The translations under genes were made by a program, and so were the position numbers. Shown here piece after piece: positions 1 to 10,218 of a stretch of 64,000 nucleotides of DNA (positions are counted from its first letter, which is position 1; each line of letters opens with the position of its first letter). The notes beneath the pieces were generated by a model. That model saw only the letters and a list, made by a program, of their open reading frames with translations, made no database searches and was not told the DNA's origin. The DNA is taken from positions 70,959,889 through 71,023,888 of the forward strand of contig NC_134023.1 in the NCBI RefSeq assembly GCF_040712315.1. Reading direction: 5' to 3'. This DNA is from Castanea sativa (lineage: Eukaryota > Streptophyta > Magnoliopsida > Fagales > Fagaceae).

Positions 1-101
1 ATTATAAGCTTGGTTTGCACTATATGAGCTTAATACTTCAATTGCACAAACCAATTCAGAGAGATCAGAAAAAGAAAGAGGTAGGAGAAAAAGTGAGCTA
101 C

Positions 102-1073
102 ATGGGTTTAATGAATGGCCAACCTGAACCTGAAATTCACCATTTCAGCCACCAACATCCATTACAGCTCTCCAACTATCTGCCACAACAGACCCTAAAC
201 TTAGCCTTGTGTTCAGGCTGCAAACTCGGAGCCTCTGGATCGATTTACTGTTGCACATTCTGCAGCTACTTCCTCCATATCTCATGTTCACGATTGCCTC
301 AGCAAATTACTCACCCATTTGACCAAAACCATATCCTTTCTCTGCTCCCAAAACCTTTATACCCAGAAGGATTATTCAACTGTGATGCATGTGGGAAGGA
401 AGGTAATAGCTTTTCCTACCATTGTGGATTGTGCAACATCGATCTCCATACTACTTGTGCTTCCATGCCATTAAAGCTTAGTCACCAATCCCACTATCAC
501 CAGCTCAATCTCACATTCTCATCTCCTGATGATAACAAAAGCTTCTCATGCGATATATGCATGGAGCAGCTGGGGGTCAAACAGTGGCGCTACCGATGTA
601 GCTTGTGTGATTTTGATGCTCATTTGGGCTGTGCTACAGCAAATCCAAGACCTCCTCTAACCCAAAACTGCGTAGTTCCAGCTAGTCCTCATTATCAGGT
701 TCTTGGAAATCAATCTCAAACAGGACCTCTCATGCAAAACTATATGGCTCCAAGAACTGGTCCTCAGTTTCAAACAAGGTATCCTGTGCAAAATCATGTG
801 AACTATGCCCACCAGGGTTCCTATGGATCTGTTGGGCCTATTGGAAGTCGACCGAGAAATGGTATGCTAAACCAGGCAATTAAAGGAATTTCAGAGAGTT
901 TAGGCCAGACATTGGTGCAAGGACTACTAGGTGGCGGCAGCGGCAGCAATGGTATTATGAATACTTCTGGAGGCGATGGTAGTGCTAGCGAGGGTGGTAT
1001 ATTTTGGGGATCCACAGACAATTCTGGTGGAATAGATGGAACAGATAGCTATCAAGGTTATTCTAGCTTTTAA
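102..1073 (+). CDS. DC1 (C1-like) domain zinc-finger protein, intact copy
   Basis: This single-exon gene encodes 323 residues. Three DC1-type Cys/His modules are visible: about residues 20-65 (CSGC...CTFC...C), 70-125 (CDACGKEG, CGLCNIDLHTTC) and 130-185 (CDICMEQLG, CSLCDFDAHLGC), each with the plant spacing HP-x-H...C-x2-C...C-x2-C...H-x2-C. DC1 proteins are a plant-specific family thought to bind zinc and possibly lipid or protein; this one has no assigned biochemical role. After about residue 190 the protein turns Pro/Gln/Asn-rich and ends in a Gly/Ser-rich tail (GGGSGSNG) that looks disordered. I chose the ATG at 102 because the family starts near a short leader before the first HPL motif. 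An in-frame ATG at 15 would add 29 residues. A decayed paralogue lies at 52265-58339. A possible poly(A) signal (aataaa) lies near 1386. Confidence 0.85.
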   Translation: MGLMNGQPEPEIHHFSHQHPLQLSNYLPQQTLNLALCSGCKLGASGSIYCCTFCSYFLHISCSRLPQQITHPFDQNHILSLLPKPLYPEGLFNCDACGKEGNSFSYHCGLCNIDLHTTCASMPLKLSHQSHYHQLNLTFSSPDDNKSFSCDICMEQLGVKQWRYRCSLCDFDAHLGCATANPRPPLTQNCVVPASPHYQVLGNQSQTGPLMQNYMAPRTGPQFQTRYPVQNHVNYAHQGSYGSVGPIGSRPRNGMLNQAIKGISESLGQTLVQGLLGGGSGSNGIMNTSGGDGSASEGGIFWGSTDNSGGIDGTDSYQGYSSF

Positions 1074-2237
1074 GATTTACACGCATGAATTTTACCTAGT
1101 TTGTTGTTTGTTCTTGTTTTGTCATTGCAAATGAGTAAGTTAACCACTGTGAGAATACAGTTGACGTGATCATATATCCCATGTGGCAATTACACAAACT
1201 TGATGATAGAAGCTTGAAGTTGAGATGCAAACAAATGAAGCTTTGGAATCAATTGCTATTTAAGTACTTCAGAGTTCCACTCAATTTATTATAGCATCGG
1301 GGATATGAGCTGCCAGGAATGAATAATTATAGGACCATGCTGTGCCCTCTAGCGGTCTAGCCTCTCTGATGTGATTAATTTTGAAAATAAATCAACATGT
1401 CGTCCAAAATTTATATTTGCATTTTATGATGATGATTTTCCAGTGAGCTTATTGTAAGCATGTAGATTATTTTCCCATTTAAGACGCAATATGCCAATTA
1501 TTTATCTTATGGGATAGGTTGGATGATGGATGAGGATCTGTATTTCTCTTTGCCTCAAAAGCAAATATTTAGTGAAATTTCTGTTCATATAGTTTGTTTG
1601 GTTGTGTTGTTTAAACAACACAACACATATTTTCACAACACTTTTTCACACGTATTTTCATAACACTTAAACAATGTTTTGGAGCACGGCTGCACAAGGG
1701 AAGTGAGGGTATTAGGTAATTGTGTTATCATGTTTAGCACATACTACATTTAAAATGACACTATATCCTTAACATCAAATTTAATTCCTTTTTGGTATTT
1801 CTTTTTACAATAAAAAAAGTTATTTTTGGTAATTTTCATCCACAACAAAAAAATTATAGTTTTTAAACCGCAATTTTTACAAGTTTTACCAAATGTTTAA
1901 TTGTGGCTTTCAAAATCGAGGACCCGTTTGGTAAGAGATTTTTAGTAACGTTGTTGTTGTTTTGTGGAAATATGTGTGGGTATAAAAATGTGTAGAAATC
2001 TGTATAATGTTGTTTAAACACTGAAAGCTGTTGTTTAAACAACAATACCAAACACCCCCGAGTTTTCAAAATGCACATTTTAAAAACGCTATTTTTTTAA
2101 AACGCAGTTTTCAAAACATCCTATCCAAATAGACTCATAGTCTTCTTTTTATTTTTATTTTTTGGATTTGCTTTTCGTAGGACATGTTTAATTTAAATTA
2201 TTTGCTTCCTCAAAATATCCTTAAATTGATTTGCTAT
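1074..2237. other. Downstream flank of the DC1 gene, shared with a second copy
   Basis: No gene is seen. The stretch aligns almost base for base with 58340-59609 downstream of the DC1 pseudogene, so it belongs to the duplicated block. It carries a relic of a short hairpin-rich element around 1588-1677 (gtttggttgtgttgtttaaa) and a complete MITE at 1921-2059. Confidence 0.8.
1921..2059. mobile_element. MITE-like insertion present only in this copy of the block
   Basis: A 139-bp segment interrupts sequence that is continuous in the paralogous block (about 59415-59430). Its ends are imperfect inverted repeats sharing the core GTTTGGTA (left gacccgtttggta, right taccaaacaccccc). A gag (or cgag) sequence occurs on both sides, as expected for a 3-4 bp target duplication. 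There is no coding capacity. Size, ends and empty site fit a non-autonomous DNA transposon; the superfamily is uncertain. Confidence 0.7.
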
Positions 2238-2500
2238 TGAAAGCTTAAATAGTGTAAAACACTATACCTTGTTTTGACCCCCAATTTTAAACTTACGACT
2301 AAATTACTTTTACTCTATTTATCTAAGTGCGAAACAAAAGTAAATGAAGCACAATAAACCGAAACTACTCTAGTGCATATATATATATAGGCGTTACACA
2401 ATAAATGTAAAGCACAAAGAGTAAGGGAAGAGAGATACAAACATAAGATAACACAGAGACGTGCTATCGAAGAGGAAATCAAAAAACTTGGCGAAAAATC
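2238..2500 (-). repeat. Truncated LTR, family also at 44419 and 59610
   Basis: The segment starts tgaaagctta and matches the left part of the LTR at 59610-60599 and the LTR at 44419-45446, including the motif ctactctagtgcat and the stretch ending gcgaaaaatc. It stops abruptly at 2500 where LINE sequence begins. Reading on the minus strand makes it the downstream end of an LTR. Confidence 0.65.
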
Positions 2501-3846
2501 CAAAATTCCTCATACAATTTCCTTTCTTTTCTCCACAATTTCCTTCCTAACATGTCTGAAATTCCTCCTACTCCATTGTGTAAGTTCAGTTCCACATTTT
2601 TCAATTTTTTTCAGCACTTGAGTCTTGGCCCCATGGTAGGAAGTATTTCTCCATACTGCTTCAACTACCCTTCCACACCCTTTATCCGAAAGCCACATTT
2701 CTTCAAAACGGAAAGGCCTTGACATTGGGGGGGGGGGGGGGTGGGGTATGTCACTTGGAGTTGTCCATAGAAGAGAATGATCCGATGTAGTGCATGTAAG
2801 GTGACTGACCTTTGTACCGGCAAATTGGGTGAGCCACTCTGGTGTACATAGAGCTCTATCTAGTCTTTCCCATATTGAGTATCCATTACTGTAGTATTTG
2901 CTCCATGTAAATTTTGAACCTAAATATCCAAGATCAATAAATCCACACAAATCAATTGTATCTCGGAAGAGTTGCATTTGGTTGTTACTTCTCCTATTTC
3001 CACCTAATTTTTTATCACTTTGAACTAGCTCATTAAAATCCCCCGCACAACCATGGCAATCTAAATTTCTGATTTAGCTCTCTAAGCAAGTCTCAAGATT
3101 CAACTCGCTTCTGTGTATCAGATTCACCATAGAAACCAGTGAATCTCCACTCATTTTCTTTGTTTTTATTGATGATGGTATTGATATGGTTCTTATCCAA
3201 ACCCTCCATTGAAATGTCAACTGGCTCCCTCCAAAAAAAAACTAACCCGCCTCCTCCAGTGTTTGGTGATACAAACATATTTTTGAATTGAATTTTCCTT
3301 TTCACATCTTTTAGTCTTGCTTCGTTTGCCCATAATTAAGCTAAAAACACGACAAAGGTATCTTTTGCCCGCACCATTTTAGCAAGCTCGTTCCTTGTAC
3401 ATGGGTTCCCTCCACCATTGAATAAAACAACTCTCCCTCATCTTTAGAAACCCGTTGATGTTTACTTGGTACTCCAAATGAGACACTCCCCTCCGCTTCC
3501 CACAATTTTTTTCTCCACTGCCAACCCGTTTGCTGCCTTCTCCTTGACCCCTTGCCTTTTTTTATTATTATTATTTTTTTCGTTGGTGGCTGTGGTGAAT
3601 TTTTTCCCCCGTGTTGCCATAGCGCCAACCTGTCTAGCTTTTTCCCTCTCATCGGAAACTGCTTGCTTTGCTGGAGAATTTGACTGCGAATTAATAACGG
3701 CAGTTGGAATTTCCTTAAATTCCGAGTTATTCCTAAAAGAGACGTGCTATCGAAGCACGTCTCTGTGTTATTGCTGAGAAGTTAGGGTTTTGGCTTTTAA
3801 GAATGCAAATAAAAGGAGTAGCGGTGGGTCTGGATAAGACTATATA

Positions 3847-4115
3847 GGGTCCGTTTGGATAGAACTTATTGCTGAAAACTGAAAACACTGTAGCAAAATA
3901 ATTTTTAAATGTGTGAATAGTGATGCGGGACCCATTTTTAATAAAAAATTAATAAAAAAGTACATGAACAGTGCGCGCACATTGCATGCACAGTGCGTGC
4001 ACAGTACGCGCACAGTGCGCGCTGCGCACTTGTCCCCCTGCAGCAGAAGAAAAAAAAAAAAAAAAAAGAAAGCAAAACGCAAAACGTGGAAAATTTAAGT
4101 GGAATCCAAACGCCC
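3847..4115. mobile_element. Non-autonomous DNA element with gtttggat inverted ends
   Basis: The left end reads gggtccgtttggatagaac and the right end ggaatccaaacgccct, giving imperfect terminal inverted repeats. The interior is a run of gcgcgcacagtgcgtgcacagt-type repeats followed by an A-rich stretch, with no coding capacity. A partial second copy lies at about 4169-4232 (ccgtttggatagaacttagtgc). It is nested in the LINE fragment. Confidence 0.6.
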
Positions 4116-4232
4116 TCATAATAAAAGGAATCGCGTTGGGTCAAATTTTTTTTCCAAATAATATTACCGTTTGGATAGAACTTAGTGCTTAAAACTAAAA
4201 ATATTGTAGTAAAATAATTTTTAAATATATAA

Positions 4233-4414
4233 AGAGAAATGATATGTCCACAACATTTTTACAACAAATCCTAAGTGGCAGGATGTTACTGGTTGTTATT
4301 GTTGGGGCAAAAAAGTAATCTTAGTGTTAGGTTCAAATTTGAACCAATAACAACTAACCACCTATGATTTGTTGTAAAAATGTTGTAAAAATGTTGTGGA
4401 CGTAGCACTTCTCT
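4233..4414. mobile_element. MITE with about 33-bp terminal inverted repeats
   Basis: The left end (agagaaatgatatgtccac) and the reverse complement of the right end (agagaagtgctacgtccac) match over about 33 bp with four mismatches, both continuing into acaacatttttacaac. The 182-bp element has no coding capacity. It lies beside the partial element at 4169-4232, and LINE ORF1 sequence resumes at about 4415. Confidence 0.7.
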
Positions 4415-5640
4415 ATTCCTAAATGCCTTTAAAGCCTCATCAATCTCCCTTATTTGTATATCAAATAATTTTGCATTTGAAACCGAATTTAGAATTAAAT
4501 TTTCGGATTCCATATTAATTTCCTCAGAATTAGGAGCATTAATAGGAGGTGATAATGTTGATATAAAATCCGAAATTTGTTGGTCTTCCTGATTTGGTTG
4601 TAACGTTCCCTCCACGTCCATGCAATTATTGTTCAGCGCTTCACCCTCTTTAATGCCATCAATGCTCTTTAATGCCTCACCATCAACACTCTTTTCTGTC
4701 ACCCTCTCTACTGGTTGCACCACCACCGGACCGCCATCCTCACCTGCCCTCACCGATGAACTTGACTACGACTGAACACCATGAAACTCAGCACGAGCTT
4801 TAGGCTTCGAACGCTCATAATAACCTGGGATGTGAATAACATCCTTCCCTACCGATGTATAAGGGGTTGCCCTCCGAGTGGAATCAAACTGTTGTTGATC
4901 TGGAGTAAGAGTTCCTTTACTATCAATCCACAATTCGCAATTTTTGTTGCTGTACACCAAAATAAAAAATTCGATAGTCGTTCATATTTGAAGCTAATCC
5001 AAATTTTTCCTCCATTCTCCATTGTGATTAGCCTACCTCGACACAGTGGCAGAGAAATATCAATAAGAACTCGAACCCTTATGAAATATCCACCATCCTC
5101 ATCAACTGCACCCGTGGACTTCTGTACCTCTCTGATTGTGTCACATATTTCTTCAACTACCTTTCTCGTCATGAAATGCATCAGAATGTCATGGTCCTAA
5201 ACCCAAAACAGCGTTGTCTTGAAAACTAGATCTCTTACTGGAATATCTGAATTGTACCTTTGTTGCATTACTAGGTGTTTGTCAAAACTCCAGGGTTGAT
5301 TCTTCAGTATCTGATCCACATCACCCAGATTATCAAAGACAAATAACACTCAATACAACTTATGATCGCGTATCTTGAAACCATTCGTGGACCTCCATAG
5401 TTGTTTGAAAGTTCTTGCCATGGCTTCCATGTTAAGGAATCATGGCGTTAGGAACTGTGTTGCTACAATGAACTCTCCCGTTTGTTGGTCTCTTTGAAGT
5501 ACAAAGCTTGTGTTCTCCCTCTCTGATAGAGTAAATTGACTCCATTTTTCAGCTAAGTTTTCCATACCCGTGATAGGTAGTATGCAAACTGACTATGTTT
5601 CCCTAAACCCCAAAGAAAACAAAACCACACTAGCTCTAAT

Positions 5641-6306
5641 GGTAACCTTGTTACTTTAGAGATACAAACTCTCCTTCATTGGAAGGGACAGAACACTTCT
5701 ATTGCCTAAGAGAAGAAAGGAAGCTCACTTTCTTAACGACAGTGAGACTTTTGGCTCAATATGGGTTCAAGTTGGATACAGTTACAATGTTAAATGAGAA
5801 GTTAATATAACATATAAGAACATTATTTTACCTAAAGATAAACATATGAGGTAAGCCCCAATTATATTGTATTAACCACCCATTTTTGTCATTAGTATTT
5901 CATGTGTGACTTCAAAACATAACTAATCACACAACTCACAATGAATATTTCAACAAAAAATATTGATGACGTGGTAGAATTCACGATGATTTAATCCATA
6001 AGTCTTGAATGAAAAATATTTGGATAGAAGTTTTTTAAAACTTTTTTATTTTAGAATATTGATATTAGGTTTGATTTGTGACAAACCTAACATCCAAACG
6101 GTTAATTCTTCAAATTAAATGTTCAAGAGCCAATTTAACACTTAGGTCAAATTCAATTAATATTTGTAAAAATAAAACCCCGTATAATCAAAATAAACAT
6201 TTAATTTTTAAGTAAAATAAATTTTTACATAATATAACTTTTTCTTAACAAAAATGAGGCTGTGACAAAGGTAAAGAAGTTTTGAAAGTTGTTTGGTAAA
6301 CGCAAA
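5641..6306. other. Intergenic stretch with a dispersed repeat, no gene seen
   Basis: AT-rich sequence with no convincing reading frame. Around 5850-5960 it resembles stretches at 30660-30770 and 31180-31280 (aaccactcactcttctcatt type), so part of it is a repeat also found inside the callose synthase introns. Confidence 0.5.
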
Positions 6307-6427
6307 TCTATATCTATATATTTCTAAAAGCTGAAGCGTAACATTTATTGTTGCTACGTTCTAGCTCAGCCACATCAGCGACCATGACATCTTTATAAAA
6401 AAAATGACATATTTTTTAAAAATATGA

Positions 6428-6593
6428 ATATCTAAGGATGACTTTACACAATCTAAAATAATAATTAAATACATGTAACTTACCAACTATAATAAAATAT
6501 TAATATCTAAATATCTAAAGATGACTTTACACATTCTAAAATAATAACTAAATACATGTAACTTACCGACTATAATAACGCTATAATTATTAT
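6428..6593. repeat. Tandem duplication, period 83 bp
   Basis: Two imperfect units begin atatctaaggatgac (6428) and atatctaaagatgac (6511) and share actttacaca, taaatacatgtaacttac and ctataata. No coding function is seen. Confidence 0.8.
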
Positions 6594-6752
6594 CATTGAA
6601 AACATGTAGTCATAAAATACGTTTTTTATAAATAATAATAATAAAAACTAAAATAAAAAAGTAGGAATTCTTCACTGAACATAGCATCCTTATTTTTTTT
6701 GGTTAACCCTTCTCATAGGCATTGTATCAAACATGTGACATAGAACTACAAA

Positions 6753-7438
6753 TGGTGGGAGTAGGGATAGAAGGCCCAGAAATGTATATTGGGCTATGAA
6801 CCTCATTCGAGGACGTTTAGTGGTCTGAAGACAAATAGATGTTAGTGAAGGAGTACGAATTAGTGAGTTACGGAAGGACTATGACCAGAAAGGTTTTGGA
6901 AGGTATTGAGGAATGCTTCCTTGGACTAAGTAAAGCTAAGGTCAGAAGGCTCAATCTGCCATCCAGAGCAGAACTCCGGATGATTCCATTGAAAAGGATA
7001 AATATCGGGAGGGAATAGAACAAAGGGAAGATGAGAAATATCTAAGAGAAAATTGCTACCACCGCATTAAATGCTCTGCAGCTAACTCTCTAGCCGCATT
7101 AATGTACGTGGAGGTGATACCTGAACAGTGATATTCAGCCTTACAGCTACTCCCAGAGACTTTAGGAAGGTGCTAATGGGACTAAAATTGTACTCAAGTC
7201 TAAGAATAATATAATCTAGAACTACTCTTCTCGGACGTTGCCAAGGAGGAATTTCTCTGCAAAAATTTGTTTTTCTTTGTCTTTCTCTTGCTTTCTTTCC
7301 ATTTTTAGTCCAGAGTGAGCGTTGCGCAATTCATTGAAGCCTAGTCATTAGCTCACTCTCTACAAATTCTTTGTGTTAGGCTCTTTGGGCCTGAATCCTT
7401 TTACTTTTTGGGCTTAGGATCCAAAACTTGCCCTTACA
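6753..7438 (-). mobile_element. LTR-like sequence, reverse-oriented relative of the 12430 LTR
   Basis: Read on the minus strand it begins tgtaagggcaagttttgg and then shares a series of blocks with the LTR at 12430-13179: GGGCTCA/CCC-type blocks, gaatttgtagag and a cggacgt motif. The left end is assigned by comparison only. No target duplication is clear, so it may be a truncated or rearranged solo LTR. Confidence 0.5.
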
Positions 7439-7612
7439 GTGGGATTATCTTCAGCATACCACTTTATTGGTGGTACTTTATAGTAAAAGAGATATGATAG
7501 AAATAGAAATACCACTTAACACTCCAAAATATTTAACATTATATATATAATACTAAACATATTAAATATTAAAATATTCCAATATTCCAATATTGGACAT
7601 AAAAAAATCAAA

Positions 7613-7858
7613 ATTGCATTATCATTTTATGACCTTACACATTCTCTTGAATGAACATATGAATACTAAACTATTCCCAATTGCATTATGGCAAAATAAA
7701 TTGTCATATGAACCGAATAGTAGAAAACACACCCAATATTGCATTATGAGTTTATGACCTTACACATTCTCTTGAACGGTCATATATTAAGTTAGGCGCA
7801 AAGTGCATTATGACAAAATAAATTGTCAAATGAAAATGATTAGTATAAAACACACCCA
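7613..7858. repeat. Tandem duplication, about 123 bp per unit
   Basis: Unit 1 (7613-7735) and unit 2 (7738-7858) share attgcattat, ttatgaccttacacattctc, gacaaaataaattgtca-type sequence and a terminal acacaccca. They are diverged, with no coding function. Confidence 0.75.
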
Positions 7859-8939
7859 TGAAGAAAATAAAAGAAAACACACCCATCAAGAAACTCTGGA
7901 TTTTCTTTACTAAGATTGAGATGATTTCTTCGATCAAAGATAACAATTCAACAAAAAGTCATCGTCTCAATTTGGTAAGTATTTAAATGCGCTTACAATA
8001 CTCTTGATCTTCACTGTATTTCTTTTTCTTTTTTCTTTTTTTGTGGTACATTTTAAATGTTTTCGACTTCTTCTTTTGACTAACAGTTATTTTCCTTGAT
8101 CACAGTTTATCAAATCGCTTCCATCATATCAAAATACATTACCATCTTGCTAATTTCTTATTTTGTTTTAGTACATGGTCTTTTGCCTCCCATTTGTTTA
8201 TTTTATTTTCTAAATAGCTTTGTTATTTTTTAAAATTAAATACTACACAAATTCTTGCTAAAATCCTTTAATCTCATCTAAATATATGCTAATTTATAAT
8301 TCCTTTCTTAGGATACCTTGGGAGAGGAAACAAAATATTATGATTCATAGGTATGGTGTTTCTCTTTTTCTTTATATTTGGGATTTTACCATGTGTTTCT
8401 CTTTTTCTTTGTATTTGAGATTATACCTAATCTTTATATGGTTTTTTCCTTAATTTTTCAACAAAATACAATGCAAATAACAGTATGGTAATTCAAATAC
8501 ACTAAAGGTTTTTTAAAATTTTATTTTAAGGTCTAATCTCTAAATCTTACCATTTATAATTTTCAACGAAACAATTATGAGCCACTTACAATGCTTAAGT
8601 ATTGCATCCATTTTATGACTATGGGCATGCATGCAATATTTTTTTTTATGTTTTTCATGGTTAACCTAATATCCATTTCTTTGGATTTAAAAATTCTTTC
8701 AACTGAAGCATATGCCTTGATGTAACTTATTCTTAGAAAATTCCACAACTTAATTCAAACCATGCTAGCCAAATATATATATAGAAACACACACTATTAT
8801 TCCTCACCTCAGTTAGCTTAAACTTATCTCATTCTCAAGGGGAAAAAAATGCTTAAAATTATATCTTTTTTTGAGTTCAATATGTTCTTTGTATTTATTA
8901 AGACAAAGCACAATGATTTTGTACCCTTCTATATGAATT

Positions 8940-10218
8940 AAATCATCATACCTTCCAACGCATCAAGTTGTGTAAAGTAGGCAAAGCTTCATTGGCTGCT
9001 CTCCAAATAAGTGCTTAACCTTGTAAGGCACTTGCAAATTCCATGTGCCCTTCCAAAGCTGACTACTACTTCTATTGGTTGAGCAATTTGGTCATTTATT
9101 CCTCTCTGACAGAGCCATTAAGTTAAATGCAGTCCGGGTTGCATACTCACCATGAGTTGAGGCTAACCAAACCTTGCTATCTGGAATCTCCTGTATGCTT
9201 AGAGGTATACCCTTAATTATGCTTGCTTCATGGGGTAGAAACTCTTGTTCAATCAAGGCTGTTTTCCACTAATGCTCCTCTCTATCAATGAGATCACAAA
9301 CCTTAGATTCAGGTGGTAAACTCAAGACAGGGGAGGAGCTGTTTGGGAGGACACAGTACATGCGTTATGGGGCTGTAACAGGTTGTATGTTATTTGGGAA
9401 GCTGATGTGGAACTAAAGAAGAATTTTAAACAAAAGTTTAGTGCATTTGCTGATCTGTGGGAAGTGTAGTTTGCGCTAAGGGATAGAATTCATGTGAATC
9501 TAGTTGCTGTAATAATGTGGCTAATCTGGAACACAAGGAATTCTGCTAGAATGGGGGAATCGGTCATTGAGTACCACAATATTCGGGCTAAGGTAGAGGT
9601 TCTCTTGTTGGATTTCAAATCAGCTCTAGAGCAGGAGTAGAGGGTCTCAACAGTTGGTTCACGAGCTGTTAGGTGGATGCCTCCCATTTTTCCACTCTAT
9701 AAAATAAATTTTGATGGGGCCCATTTTAGCGATCAGAGTGCTGCAGGATTAGGTGTGGTGATACGTGATTGAAGTGGACAAGTTGTGGGTTCTTTGGCAG
9801 AACGCATCCCAATCCCCAAGTCAGCTGCAACCGTTGAAGCACTAGCTTGTCGTCGAGCTCTAATCTTTGCAAAAGAGTTAAGTATCTATAAGATAGTTTG
9901 TGAAGGTGATGCAAAAGTAATTGTGAGAGCTTTACTGGCTAGAGAGGTGGATAATCTAGAATATGGTCATGTGCTGCAGGACATTTTGGTTTTAACTTCT
10001 GATTTTCGATTTTGTCATTTTACTCATGTAAAACGTTTAGGCAACACTATTGCCCATTTTCTTGCCCGACATTCAAAGCCGGGTGATGAGCTGCAGGCTT
10101 GGATTGAGTCTATTCCTGATGATATTGCTTCTCTTGTTACGAGGGATTCATTGTAATTTTTTTCAAAGTTGAATAAATTTTTAGGCCTAAGGGTCTGGAT
10201 TCTCAAAAAAAAAAAAAA
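8940..10218 (+). mobile_element. 5'-truncated L1-type LINE with inverted 5' segment
   Basis: The plus strand from about 9340 to 10156 encodes the end of LINE ORF2: EDTVHALWGC, then an RNase H (RVT_3) domain with KINFDGA, GLGVVIRD, EALACRRALIFA and GDAKVIV, ending at a stop at 10156. A 3' UTR follows, then a poly(A) run at about 10206-10220. From about 9330 back to 8940 the minus strand encodes the preceding part of the same ORF2 (PESKVCDLIDREEH, WKTALIEQEFLPHEA, AANEALPTLHNLMRWK). The two parts join head-to-head in the order expected for twin priming. In-frame stops show that it is dead. Confidence 0.75.

Larger units (their letters stand above)
2501..5640 (-). mobile_element. L1-type LINE fragment: ORF1 and endonuclease, no reverse transcriptase
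   Basis: Minus-strand reading from about 5565 gives a gag-like ORF1: a DUF4283-type region, then MENGGKIWISFKYERLSNF before a degraded zinc-knuckle region. Between about 3440 and 2510 comes the endonuclease domain (LAKMVRAKDTFVVFLA, then GGGGLVFFWREPVDI, GFIDLGYLGSKFTWSK, ERLDRALCTPEW, TSDHSLLWTT). The reading frame has several stops, and other elements interrupt it between about 3846 and 4414. The reverse transcriptase and RNase H that should follow are missing: the sequence ends inside the linker after the endonuclease at about 2505, exactly where LTR sequence begins. It is a dead fragment. Confidence 0.75.

Noticed and set aside
15..101. In-frame N-terminal extension of the DC1 gene from an ATG at 15
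   Set aside because: The added 29 residues are unlike the start of DC1 proteins and the same stretch reads as 5' leader in the paralogue; the ATG at 102 is preferred, without proof.
3466..3777. Open plus-strand frame of 103 codons
   Set aside because: It is antisense to the LINE endonuclease region and ends in the hairpin junction; no recognisable product.
3960..4030. gtgcgcgcaca-type short repeats as a CRISPR or regulatory array
   Set aside because: Units are degenerate, have no spacers and lie inside a MITE-like element of a plant genome.
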